The position numbers and the translations under genes were made by a program. This document shows positions 10,146 to 23,400 of a stretch of 44,016 nucleotides of DNA, piece by piece; the first letter of the stretch is position 1; the number at the start of each line of letters is the position of its first letter. The notes beneath the pieces are model-generated. The model did no database searches, was not told the DNA's origin, and saw nothing but the letters and a program-made list of their open reading frames with translations. Origin of the DNA: an uncultured Clostridia bacterium (GTDB lineage: Bacteria; Bacillota; Clostridia; Christensenellales; UBA1242); contig CALWRJ010000020.1 in the NCBI GenBank assembly GCA_944383915.1, forward strand, positions 1 to 44,016. The letters are read 5' to 3'.

Positions 10146-11369
10146 ATGAACGACAAATACAAAATTAATGTTGAAAAATTAAAAGCGCTAAACTTATATC
10201 AACTTCGTGAAGTAGGCTCTAAAATAGGAGTTCGAAATCCCACACAATTAAAAGCAGATGAATTACGCCAAGCAATAGTTGATGTGGTATCAGGAAAAGT
10301 TAAGCCTTATTTAAAAGTAAAGAGTGGCAGACCGCACAAAAAGGAATTAATTCCGGATACAGAATGGAACAAAGTTATTGGTTATGATTCAGCAGCCTTT
10401 AACGATGACAGCGCACTATTTTCAATAGAAGGAAGCCAATTAAAGCAAGCGCGTGACAATATTTATGTAGGTTTTGTAAAAGAATTAAATAATAAAATGT
10501 ATTTTTTCGCTGATTCTTTTCAAAAAATACGAATGAGCAATTTTGCTGTAGTTTCAGAGACTGCGTTAAATTACAATATGCTTCGTAGCGGTGACAAAGT
10601 AAAATGTGGTATACTTTTTCAAGAAAAAACGCCAATAGTTTTAGAAATTTATGAAATAAATGGAAAAGACCCTTGTGCAATAAGACAAATATTTGACTGT
10701 ATGCAAAACGAATTTACTCAAGAGCAAATTAATTTTTCCCTACCGCAGTTAAATTTTATAAATGAGAATTGTCCATTTTCAATTGGTCAACGAATGATGA
10801 TAACAGGCGAAAATACTTCAGGTCAAACTTATTTATGTAATAGTATCGCAAAAGACTTAGACTCAAAATTTAAAGTAGTATATTTTTCTGTTTGTAAACG
10901 ACCAGAGGAAAAAATTTCTCTATCAAACGATTGCGAATATTATTTTACTTCGTTTGAAGCACTTCCCCGCGATATTAACTTTTATTTTGAAATAATTCCA
11001 GATCGAGTTAGACGACTTTGCGAATTAGGGTGTAATGTAATTTTAATTATTGATGATATAATTACGCTTATGCTTAATTTACGCGATTTACTCATCGAAA
11101 AAAGCAATAATGCTGAAATGTACTACGATGAAATTTTGCAAAATTTTAAAAATTTATTTTCTTATAGTAAAAATACAAAAAACGGAAGTTTAAGTATAAT
11201 ATGTTCTGCCTACACGGACTGTCATATACAAAAATTCAATGAGTATTCAATTATACTTGACAGACTTTGTAACTGCCACATCAAATTAAATAAGATGGAT
11301 TACATAAAAGGTAAAAAAGATTTTTTTGACCCGCAAAATACCTACACAGAAGTTATTAGACAAGTTTAA
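10146..11369 (+). CDS. Degenerate Rho-like protein (transcription termination factor paralogue, probably ATPase-dead)
   Basis: The 407 residues follow the Rho plan. There is a Rho_N-type helical domain (about 8-50, LKALNLYQLREVGSKIGV). A basic GRPHKK insertion, AT-hook-like, lies at about 61-66. An S1-like RNA-binding segment ends in RSGDKVKCGI and then EINGKDP, matching Rho's RTGD and VNxxxPE landmarks. A RecA-like core with IGQRMMITG completes it. Key catalytic positions are altered. The P-loop is G221-ENTSGQT, where Rho has PPKAGKT, so both lysines are lost. Rho's DERPEE is CKRPEE (250-255), so the catalytic Glu is Lys. The Walker B Asp is kept (ILIIDD, D303), as is GSLSIICSAYTD, which matches Rho's GSLTIIATALID. 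The end is short of canonical Rho. ATP-driven translocation is therefore unlikely. It may bind RNA or poison or modulate true Rho; this is inference. It has its own promoter and faces the giant lipoprotein gene across a shared terminator. Confidence 0.82.
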   Translation: MNDKYKINVEKLKALNLYQLREVGSKIGVRNPTQLKADELRQAIVDVVSGKVKPYLKVKSGRPHKKELIPDTEWNKVIGYDSAAFNDDSALFSIEGSQLKQARDNIYVGFVKELNNKMYFFADSFQKIRMSNFAVVSETALNYNMLRSGDKVKCGILFQEKTPIVLEIYEINGKDPCAIRQIFDCMQNEFTQEQINFSLPQLNFINENCPFSIGQRMMITGENTSGQTYLCNSIAKDLDSKFKVVYFSVCKRPEEKISLSNDCEYYFTSFEALPRDINFYFEIIPDRVRRLCELGCNVILIIDDIITLMLNLRDLLIEKSNNAEMYYDEILQNFKNLFSYSKNTKNGSLSIICSAYTDCHIQKFNEYSIILDRLCNCHIKLNKMDYIKGKKDFFDPQNTYTEVIRQV

Positions 11370-11410
11370 AATATTATAAATAGATTGACTCTAATTTTAT
11401 TTAAAAAACA

Positions 11411-11447
11411 AAAAAGATATATCTAGTGGTTTTAGATATATCTTTTT
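11411..11447. terminator. Bidirectional terminator between convergent genes
   Basis: A perfect 15-bp stem, AAAAAGATATATCTA (11411-11425) with its complement at 11433-11447, has a 7-base loop and A/T tails on both sides. It can serve both the Rho-like gene (plus) and the giant lipoprotein gene (minus), whose stop codon starts 4 bases further on. Confidence 0.92.
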
Positions 11448-11450
11448 ATT

Positions 11451-14400
11451 TTAGTAGTCAAATATGTCTTCTGAAACAATACTTGCACCTACTCTTTCTT
11501 GCTTGTCAATTGGAGTTACATCAGTTAGGTATAAAGTATAAGCATTCATTTCTGCCCCACCTCTATTGCGAGACCATGCAGATGTTATCCAATCAGAATA
11601 GCAACCTGCTCCAATTGCTGTTGTTCTTAATTCGGTAATTGAAATTACAGCACAAGCATCAGTTGGCTCAAGTCTAGTAGGATCATTTGTGTAAGGTCCT
11701 AACCATACAGCAAGCCAACTTGTAGCATCAAATGCGCCTTCTAATGTGTTTCCTATCATACCCATATTTTCGTAATTTCCAGCGCCTGAATAATTAGTAT
11801 CTTGACTGCTTGGAGTAAATACAAATGCATAAGTTCTATAAGTATTAAACTTTAAAGCATTTCCAATTAGTCCACCTACATAAGAGCCCGCAGAAGCAAC
11901 ATTTATACGCGCCCCATAGACATAGCAGTTTTCTATACTATGGCCGTTTCCAACTTCGGCATTAGCAAGGCCTACTAAGCCACCCACTGAAGTATTACGA
12001 TAATTGTTATTAGTTGTATTTTGAGTTACATTAATAGAACTCATCGAGAAACTATTATGAATTGTTGCTGTACTTGTACTATCTTGACTTGTGCTTGTTC
12101 CAAGTAAGCCAACCAATCCACCGATATAACCATCAAAGGCGTTTATATCAAGTTCTGCCCAGCTGTTTTCAATAGCACCGCCATTTTGTCCAATTAGTCC
12201 ACCAATGCGAGAATTTGGTAATGAATTTAAAGTAATTTCTCCTAGTCCTTGTACTGCACAATTTGAAATTGTACCGCTATTAGTGCCAGCAAGTCCACCA
12301 AAATAAATTTGTGCTGTGCGCGAAGTTATGCCAGATTCAATAAGAACAATTCCAAGTCTCCTTACTGTTGTTCTTGATGATATTTGTCTAAATAGACTAG
12401 CATAAATTGTTCCACTGCTTGTTGTTGGCTCATACAAACTATTAACTAATATAATGTTGCCGTTACCATTAAATTCATTTGCTTGAATTGTGCCACTTGA
12501 AGTACTCGAAATTGTTGAACTTGATACAATAACATCACGAATTAGTGTAAAGTACCTGCCTGTTGCGTTAGATTGTGTAAGTCTAACTAACTCTGCTCCT
12601 TCTCGAATTTTATATGGATTACTTTGAGTACCATCACCTGTATTAAAGTCAATATAAATATTATTTAGTACAGGATAGCCATAGTTTTGAGTATTATCCC
12701 CTATAGACCAAATGAAATCAACAAAATTGTTAGATTCATTGTTTATAATACTGTTAATTTGAGAAGCACTCATCATTTCACTAGTTGTTAACGCAATGTT
12801 ATAATAATTATTTGATTGTTCTAGATTAATATTTCCACTTACATCACTATTTACAACTATTCCAATATTCAAGCCATTAAATTCACCAAAAGCAAAACCA
12901 ATATGAGTGGTATTTCTGTTGAATACTGCAATATTGCTATTTGCGAAACTTGCCGAAGCATAACTATTTTCAACCGAACCAGCAAATCCACCAACATAAG
13001 AATTATTATTTGAGTTATTTACAAATATTCTACCTTCGCTAATAGAATTTGATAGAATAGCGTTAGTCATATCGCCCGCAATACCGCCTAGATTTATATT
13101 TCCACCATTTGTGTAAATATCGATATTGCTTAAAACCCCTGTTATGCTTCCATTATTTACACCAACTAGCCCACCAAAATTGATTGTGTTGCTACCTGTA
13201 ATATTAATGTAAATGTATGATGTGGCAGAATTTCTTAAACCTGTGAAATTATTTTGATAATTTTGGACAAGATTTGCAAAATCGCTAGCAAGCGCATTTG
13301 CTGTATTTTCTGCTTCACGACCTATTACACTACTGCCATAAATAGCACCATTATTTACGCCAGCAATTCCACCAAAATCAAACGAAGCATTTGCATTAAT
13401 CGTTGTTGCACCAAATTCTACATTAATACCTGAAACAACAACATTTCGCGGTATTTCTGTAAATATTCCCGTAACATTGCTTCCTGATGCGGTTAAATCT
13501 GCAAGCGATATTGTAATGCCATTACCTACTATTTTTCGAGCATTTGCTATTTCAATATTAGGTATTTCTGCTATTGTTATAGTTGAAGTGTTGAAGTAAA
13601 TTACTTTATTAGGCGTTGTTTCATCACCTAACTGACCTTGAAGCATATTGAGATTTTCTACAAATACAGGTACATTTGCGCTTCCTAATTGTAAATCTAA
13701 ATAATCGCCAATAACAGTTGGGTACATAAATGAAATTTGTGTCGTATTTCCATCATCATCTGTCTGCGTTAAATAAGTGAAGTTACTTAAAATATTTGTA
13801 TTATTATTTGTAAAACTTGAAGCATCGAGCATTTCTAGTGCCGTTAAATTTGTTCCAAATAAATCAAGTAAGCCACTTAATTCTGCTGAATAATAACTGT
13901 AAACTACGCGCGCACTAGCATTATCATTTATACCACGAATAGCTCGAATACTTGAATTGTTTGAATTTGTAGGCATATGAGTTTGAATTGATGTAATCGA
14001 TACACAATAACCAACATCGGTATTTGTTACACCAACAATACCACCAGCGTACACTGTCAAAGCATTTTCAGCATCAACAAATATTGTACCATTTGAAAGC
14101 GAGTCATAAACAGATAATTGTGAATTTCCTACAATTCCACCAATTCTCGTATAGCTATCACTAGAAATATGATTTGCAATATTTATACTACCTGTAAACG
14201 CGCTACTTGAAATTCTCAAAATACTATTAGGAGTAGTTAATTCGGTATAAGAACCATTATTTAACCTACCTTGTGTAGCACTACCAATAAGTCCACCAAT
14301 GTATAAATTATTAGTTGCGGTATCTATAGATAAATCTCCACTAGAATGCATCGCTGTTAGTACTAGCCTTGGCTGACCAACAGGCACAACAGTTGCATTA

Positions 14401-17400
14401 GACATATTAAGTCTATTTTGCGCAAAACCGTAGATTCCGCCACCATAAATTGTAGTATTAGTATCAGCCGTATGAGTAATAGACCCTGTGAAGTTTGCTC
14501 CATTTGTTACATATCCACTAAATTGCATTGATGAGTTTGTACCTGTAAATTGTTGATTATTAACTATGCTACCAGCAATACCACCAAGGTAAATTTTACC
14601 ACCAGCCATATTTGAATTTAAATCAATATAACTTTCAACGCTACTTACATTTGTGTTATACAAACTACCTGCGACACCACCTAGGTAAACGCTTTGAGCA
14701 TTAGAAGCATTTTCTCTGTTAGTCGTAATATTGCCATCGACACTAAATGTTACTAATTGAGTAGCACCTTCAGTACGACCTATTACTCCACCTACATACA
14801 TATTTGCCGTATTTCTATGAGCAGTAACCGAAATATTTGATGTAAGACTAGCACCCTCATCTATTGAAACACTTCGAACGCTTAGTAGTCCACTTGTAGT
14901 TCCAAGCAAGCCACCTATGTTTAAAGTATAATTATTGCCTGAATTGTATGAAATACCAATTTGTCCAAATTCTGTGCCGTAAATTGTATTTGATACAGTA
15001 CCACTACCAAACAAAGCACCCATTGAAACTGAGTTGTTTGGACTTACAAAACCGCCTGTTCCGTCAGTGTTTGTGTTAGCAGTTTCAATATTTCCATTCA
15101 CTACAACATTTGTGTATGTACAGTTTTGAGAAGTACCTGTTACAAGGGAAACATTATCAAGATTATTAACTATTGTGTTATTGCCTTCTGTAAACTCAAT
15201 TGAAATGTTTTCAAAACTTGAACCATTGCTTTCACGAGCAAGTAGACCAAAGTTTGTAATTGTGTGATGTGTCATATCAATTGTGAAATCAAAGACAAAA
15301 TCAATATTTATAACTCTAAAACTTTCTGTATAGCCAAATAATGACCAGAATGCTTGAGCCACATTTGTATTTGAAATTGTACCGAAGTTTGTAAAAGTAA
15401 TTGTTGCGGAACGAGTCGTGCTTTGTCCTGAAACTTCAATCGGCACAGCACCCTCTAACCTACCACTTACTACATCGTTACCTTCAACAGCTGAGTACAA
15501 GCCATTTTGTAAAATATGAGTGTACCAATCATTTCCTGTTATAGTTAAATCTGTTACGATTCGTCCATAACTATTTGTATTTGTATCTGTTAAGAAGTTA
15601 AAGAAGTCTTCTACAGAATCAATTTCAGAAACTGTCGCAGAGTAATTTGCTTTAAGTATTGGGAATCTTTGTGATACGCGAGACGAATCAAGCGTCCAAA
15701 CGGTATCACTGAAATCAGCAAACGGGTCATTTATAGTACTTGTAGCACAAGTTATAAAGTCGGTTGCGCGAACAGATAAAATTGCTTGTTTATTGCCTAT
15801 TGTATCAAGAGAATTACCTGCAATGCTACTTACTGCCCTTATAGATTGTGCAGGTGTGCCTAGACTATATTCTCCTGACACTTCCCTACCACTTATGAAT
15901 GGAGCAACTGAATCAGTACCACTCATACTGTATCCAACATAACCAACTACGCTACCAAAGTATGCGTCCTCGCTATTAATTTTACTAATTAAAGTATTAT
16001 CACTTGAATCGTAATTGTTAACGGCAACGACAAGGACATCAGTATAATTTGCATATATTGGAGCGCCGACAATCATACCAACAGCACCGCCTAATATAGT
16101 TCCGCCATTAATTGCGCCTGTAGTGTAAACTTGGTACATTGTGGCACTAAATTTCAATTCTCCTGCTACTTGAATATTTCCGCCTACATAACTATAATTA
16201 AACATTTCGTCAATTGGCTCGTATTCATAGATATAACTATCACCTAGTGATAAGTTTCGTAAATAATTTAATGTAGTATCACTGCTCGTACTTGCAAAAC
16301 TATCTGGAGAATTTATTGCCATACCAACTAGCCCACCAACAATGTATGCTTGACCTGAGTATACAGCAACACGCGAATAACTATATTCAATAGCTCCAGC
16401 AATATTTAGTCCAACTAAGCCACCAACCGCTGTTGATGTTTCGGTATTTTCAAATAACTGTGTATAACCAATATAATTTCTAGCATTATCTGTTGAATTT
16501 ATACTGCTATCTAAAGTCATTTGCTCTTGCAAAGGAATTCCTACAAATGATGAAATAATGTGTCCTCGATTTTCTCCAACTAAACCGCCTGCAAAGTTAG
16601 AACCGCGAATCCTTGGTGTATAATTATTTGAAGTATCAACGATAAAGTTTAGACCTTTCGCTTCAGAGTCTTGACTAAGTAAACCAACTATTCCACCAGC
16701 GATTTCGCCATAAATATCAGTATTACCTGAAACTTGCAAGTTTTGAACACGAGAATTATTTTCTGCATCCTCTTCGTAACTTAAATCTATTACACCAACA
16801 AGTCCGCCAGCATATGAATAATCAGCATAATGAGCGTTTTGTGCGCTATTGTAGTAAATATATTGCCCAGACGAAAGTGTCGCACTGATTGAGTTTACTG
16901 AAATACTACCTGTTATATTTCTAACTTCACTATTTCCGTAAATAAATCCAGCCAATGCTCCTGTCATATTTAAACCAGTAATTGATGTAGTCGTTGTAGT
17001 ACCAGAGATATTAATATTTTCTATATAAGAATCTGCTATACTTCCAGCAAGCACACCCATATGTCTAGCGCGAGTGGTAATTTCACCATCTACAACTAAG
17101 TTTAAATTTGTTACTACAGCATCTTCTAAACTGTTAAATACACCAAAATCATTTATTGAAGTTGTAACAGTACTTGTTTGACGATAACTTAAATTACTCA
17201 AATTGTAGCCATTACCAAGCAGTTTGCCTTTAAATAATGTTTCTGTCGCAGTTGAATGCATTGATGAGCCAAAATCTATATCCGCCCCCAAAGCAACATA
17301 CAAATCTCTGTTATTTCCAAATACATATCTAGCGCCACCACTTGTGTAGTTTGGATTACTTTCCATAAATTCTGAACGAATTAATCCACTTGTATCTGAA

Positions 17401-20400
17401 TAGTTGAAAATATTTTGCCAATCTTCAAGACTTGCTATTAGAATAGGATTTACATCAGAACCACGGCGACAAGAAGCATCGTAAGTGTAGTCTGTAGTAC
17501 GATGTGAAAGGTAAACTTTATCAGCAAATCTTAACTGTGGTCCAAGATATAATCTATTCATATCCATATACCAAGTGCTATATTCATTACCTGAAATTGC
17601 AAAGCCTTCAAACGCAGTCCCTGTAGCATTTCCCCACTCATTTGCGGAAATTGCAGTCGCTGGGTCACTTCCATCTGTATAGATATTATCATTGCTATAA
17701 TAGAATGAATTTTCTATGCTTGCTGTTTCATCATTTTGAATATTACCTTCAGCATCAACACCGACAAATATACCATTTATTAAGCCCGAACTATTAATCT
17801 TACTCATAGAATAACTGTATTTTATGCTACCTGAGCCTGTGTTTTCATAGACAAAGCCACCCATAGCATTAGAACTTGATAACGGTAAATTCGTATAACT
17901 ATTTGTAATACTTCCAGCATTTGAATGAACAAGACCACCGATTGTACCATATGCAATTATCCCACCAAGTTCCGCCTGTGCGTTCTCACCTAATTGACCA
18001 ATTGCGTAACTCGATTCAATTCGTCCAACATTTGTTTGTTCTGCAACTAACCCACCTGTACGAGAACCATTGCGGTTAGTTGAGGTATAAATAGACATAC
18101 TGTAGTTTACAACTGTACCATTTGCAAAGTAACTATTTGAGATAACTCCTGTATTTTGTCCAACTAGTCCACCAACATTACCTGAAGCAAATATATTTAA
18201 GCCTTGCAAAGCATAAGTTCTATTAATTGTATCATATCCCAAAACATTCTCGGTATCTATCCTACCAACGCGACTATTTGTAATATAACCGTTATTTTGT
18301 CCAACTAGTCCGCCAATATATGTTGTAACTTGTCTTGATGACGAACTTAAATCAGTCATAATGAATGTCGAAGCAAGTGTCTTGTAACTTGGATCAGCAT
18401 CATTTAAAATTCTATTAAATACAGTAGTTGCAAATGAGAAGTCTGAATTGTTACTCGTAGGACGATTTCCGTCTGGTGAATTGTATATAGTGCGCCACGC
18501 TTCCTTGCTTTGTGTGACCACAACATCACAGTTATAAATTGTTCCACCATCATTTATGCCTGCGATAAAACCAAAATTAACAGTAGATGCATTTTGTAAA
18601 TTAACAAAAATATTGTATGAAACATCTATAATTAGATTTTTAAGAACTGTACCTTCTTGAAGAGTACTAAATAGTCCATAATTTGCTGTATCACTTGTGT
18701 TTTGAGCAAAACTACGAATAGTAATTGTATATCCATTACCATCCAGTGACGCAATGGCTGTGTCAATAGGAGTCCAATTATCAAGTACGATATTAGTTGT
18801 AAGCATATAATCAACGCCAGCCGTCATACTACGGAATTTTTCAACAGAATCAATTATATCAGGAGCATCGTCCGAAGTGTTATTAATTATATCAACGCTA
18901 AAATCTTGCTCAAATAATTTTTGATACGATGTTAAAATATTTTCTGGAGCAACATTATTTAACTCATTATTAAGCATAAATTCATAAATATTAAGTGCAA
19001 CATTGTAAACATAATTACCTGTAAAACTCAATCTAAATGGCAAGCCTGTAACAAGTGTTTTACCTTGAATTAGGTAATAAGATTGCCCTTCTGTCATTGT
19101 TGTATAACTTATTATAAAGTCAGGATAAGTCAGTGCTGATTGTACCGCCGAATAACCATTTCCATCATTATAATACCAAACACCACCTTGTCCATCGCCT
19201 AATTCATTGACAATACTTAGTTTAGCGTTTGCTTTTGCGTGAATTTCATCAAGCGCTTGATTGAATTGTGATATATCACTACCACCAACATAATATTGAT
19301 AGTCTGTTAACGATGGTTCTATTAGTGTCCAATTTGCTTGTAGAATTGTATGAGTGCGAATACTTGCATTAAAAGAACCGTCTTCAGCGCCTTCAGTATA
19401 AACGCTTTGTACTGCAAAATCAACAATATATATTGTATATTGTAATACTAACGGATTTAATCTACCACCTGTAGCAGTTGTTGATTCAATTGTTACAGTT
19501 ACGGTTATTTCACCATTAGGTGGTGTAGCCCCAATTCCTACATAGAAAGGTAAATCTACGCTAACAATTTCACGAGCGCCAACTCCATATGATGTGCGAA
19601 TATTTCTATCAAATGTACTAAATTGAATGCCTGTTTGGTCGCTCCCATAACTTGCACTTAAAGTTAGTGTACTATTAAATAATTCACCATTTAAATGGAA
19701 ATTAGCTACCGTTCCTTTTGCAATCGCATCACCGTTAATAGAATCAAGCGTTAATGTTGCGTTAGGAGCAAAAGTCGTAATAAGAGTTGTATAAACTGGT
19801 TGGAATACATAATTACTTTCTCCTTCTCTCATAGCGACAGCGCTTATAGTAAATTGCACACCTTCTACTAGATTTGAGCCAACTAAAGTCGAAACAAATA
19901 TTACACCATTAAAGTATGCATTTCCACTAGCATCATAACCTGTAATTTTATTTACGATTAGAGCGCCGTTTGTATCATATCTGGCTTCAATGCGTCTATA
20001 GTTCCCATTTTGTAGAACTAATTGTTGCATTTGTATACTTTGATTTTGGCTTGTAGTACTATTTAATAATAAATAATCAAAATATGAAAATTCGTAGGTA
20101 ACTTCGACTCTCAAAACGCCTTGTGTGCCTGGTGAAATTAGATTACTTGCAACTTCACCATTATCCATTGACGAAGTCCCATAAGTAAAGTGCGCTAAAT
20201 CAATTCTGGAAATTGGTGAAGGCGTGAATGTAATTGTGAAATCATAGTTATCATATAAACCACTTTCATCACTTACATCAATACTAATTTCATAAGTAAC
20301 ATTTGAAGTTATATTTTTAATGCTATCATCTAGTTCTAGTAAGTAGTTTTGCGTTACGCTTTGCGCACCTTCAACTCTATCTTTAACAGTTAGGACTTCA

Positions 20401-23400
20401 CTATAATCATCAAGCACTACATTATCGCGTGTTACTTGAATATTTGAAATAATTACATTTTCTGGATTATCTGAAATTACATTAAGCACGAGATTGTGTT
20501 GTTCCCAACTCTCTGCTATCGCGCTTGTAGAATTAAAACCTGCTTCAATAATACCATAGTAAACACTCACGAAAAAGTTTTTAGGTGTTAGATAATTTTC
20601 AAGGCTATAATTAATTTTTGAACCTGCAAATTCAAGCACGAAATATGGACAAGCAATCATTTCAAGCCCGTTTGGATATATATCAGTAGTAGCAACTAAG
20701 CCCGCTAGTAAGTTAGGTTGTCCATACGGAACATAAACACTTGTTCCACTATAATCATAACCGCTAAACCCAAAATAACTTGTATCCGATGTTGTGTATC
20801 TTATACCAAACGAATCATTGTAGGCATTTTGTCTAGTAAATGATTGTACAAGTAATTCCCCGCTACCTTGTTTAATAGACAACGAATTTGCGCCTTCTAG
20901 TGTAATCGAACTGTCTTGGTCATCTAATATATCAAAACTAGAGAATCCGCCTAAAATGTTTATTGTAACAGTAAATGAGGCGCTAACATCTAGTAAAGAT
21001 TGAAATGTTATATTGACAACACCAGTATTTCTAAATATGATATAAGCATCAATTAAGTTTAAATTATCTTGAACAACTTCAGCAATTAAGTTGTTTGATG
21101 AAGTAACAGACAAACTCCAACTTGCAGGATCTAGAAGTGGAAGCACTTCGATATCAAATAAACCATTAGGAGTCGAAGTTTCACTTGTGTTGTGAATTGC
21201 AATTCGTCTTTCCCCATCTACTAAATCAATATTTTCAAGTACTACAACACTTCCTAAATCGTTGTAGTTAAAGTATGTAGGAAGCAAGTCGCCATCTTGT
21301 TGAAGTGTTGTAGGAGTAACGCTAATGTTATTAATTGCTTGATTGTATAACCAACCACGGTCATAGTCATAAAGAAGTGGTAAATCACCATTTACGCCTT
21401 GCATTGTATTTGAATCGTAAGCAACCCAAACTTGAGTACCACTAGCATCACCAAAACCCCAACCTATGTAAGCGCTATTTCCAAAACCGTTGCTACCAGC
21501 AACCATATCGTCATCAGAAACACCAACTTCGGTAATATTATCTCTATCAGGTATTTCTGCTGTAGTGTCAGCAAGATAATAAGTATCAACAACATTGCCA
21601 CCAGATGTGTTTGTACCAATTAAATTGCGGTAAGTTTGATTGTCAATAGTATTTGTTATTACAACATGAGCATAGCAGGTACTTACATATTCATTATTAT
21701 TTACACCTTGCACTTGATATACACCTATTAACTCACCTGTTTTTGTTGTATCAGCATTATTGGTGATAATATAACCATTAGAGTAAGCATACTGAAGCCT
21801 TGATTGAGATAAATCAACCCCTTCATAAATTTGCATCTGACCAATAAGTCCGCCACCGACTCCTTCATTAGTTGCATCAATTTGAACACAGTTAGAAGCA
21901 AATGAGTTTGTAATTACACTATTTAAAGCGTAACCAATAAGTCCGCCAACATAATTTTTACCAATTACATCACCGTTGAAAGTACCAGAATCTAGTGCTG
22001 TAAATTCTTGGCTTATATATCCCATTGAATATGAGTAAGTAATATTTCCATTTACGCTATATCCAATCAAACCGCCAACATATCTATTACCATAAGCGAG
22101 TGCTTGATTAACTCCTGATAAAGTTGTATCCTCATAATTTTCAGCACGAGCGAAATTCACAGTACCAGCATTATATCCAACTAGTCCGCCGACATAGTCA
22201 TTACCTTGCGTCTTAACTCCTGCAAGTACTCTATATTCTACATTATCAGCAAAATAACCAATTGTGGCATTGTTATAACCTGTTAAACCACCCACATTGT
22301 TATAATTTGTTGCAGTCACTTGTCCCATAATATTTTGATTGTAGATTGTACCTGCTTGAGTAAGGCCTACCAAGCCACCAACTGCGCTTGCGTCATTATC
22401 TATTGAATCATCGCGAACGGCTGTTAGACGGACACGGCTAGTAACCGAGTCACCACTCTGACCTATTACATTTGTATTTGCAGAGCCATTAAATACACCA
22501 ACAAGTCCACCAAGATATAAGACACTAGCACCTAAATCTGTACGAATAGCAACATTTACATAACTTGCGCTAATCGTTCCGCCAAGTCTACCTGCAATAC
22601 CACCAATGCTTATTTCGTAGTCAGCATCTTCCTTACCATTTACTAAAACATTGCTTGTTAAACTTGAAAAGTTATTAATTCTTACAGCAACATTATTAAT
22701 TTCACCATCTACGACACCAGCAAGAAGTCCAAGATTTATTTCATTAATAGTTGGGTTTGTCGCAGTAATATTTGCTAAATCAAACATTGACCTTTCACTA
22801 AACACAAAGTCAATATTGCTTATATTACCACTTACCCTACCAAACAAACCACCTAAAATTTGAGTTTCATTAGTAACGAAGGTATTGTTTAAATTTATTC
22901 CTAAAATAGAGTTTTTATTTCCATTAGAACTATAATTATATGATTCAATATTACCACTGAAATCAGAACCAAATTCATTTCCTATTGGCAATTCATTTGC
23001 ATAATTTGAAATATCGATAGACTGCATTAAGACATAGTTTTTCGTAAGCGCTTCGCTTGATGAACCTATTGCCATAAACTCTTCGGCTGTGTATATTGAA
23101 TACGGATTTAACTCACCGTCTTCAACAATTACCCAAATATCTACATGATAAATATCATTTAAATCTATATTTTCTCTATTTATGCGGTCAAGTGGATAAA
23201 TTCTAATAACGGCATAACCTGCATTTTGGGCAATTATTCTATTTGGTTGATTTGCATCAAAGCGGACAACTGCATCTTCGATTGCTCCCGTATAAAGTGA
23301 AGTTGCAACTACTGTGCCGTCTACATTTTGCGCTTCGTAAAGAGCAAAACCTATATCACTATTAAAGGCATTATTTGGTAATACTTGAGTATTTATTGTA

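Noticed and set aside
10146-11369. Canonical, catalytically active Rho
   Set aside because: The P-loop lysines and catalytic glutamate are substituted, so I annotate it as a degenerate paralogue.
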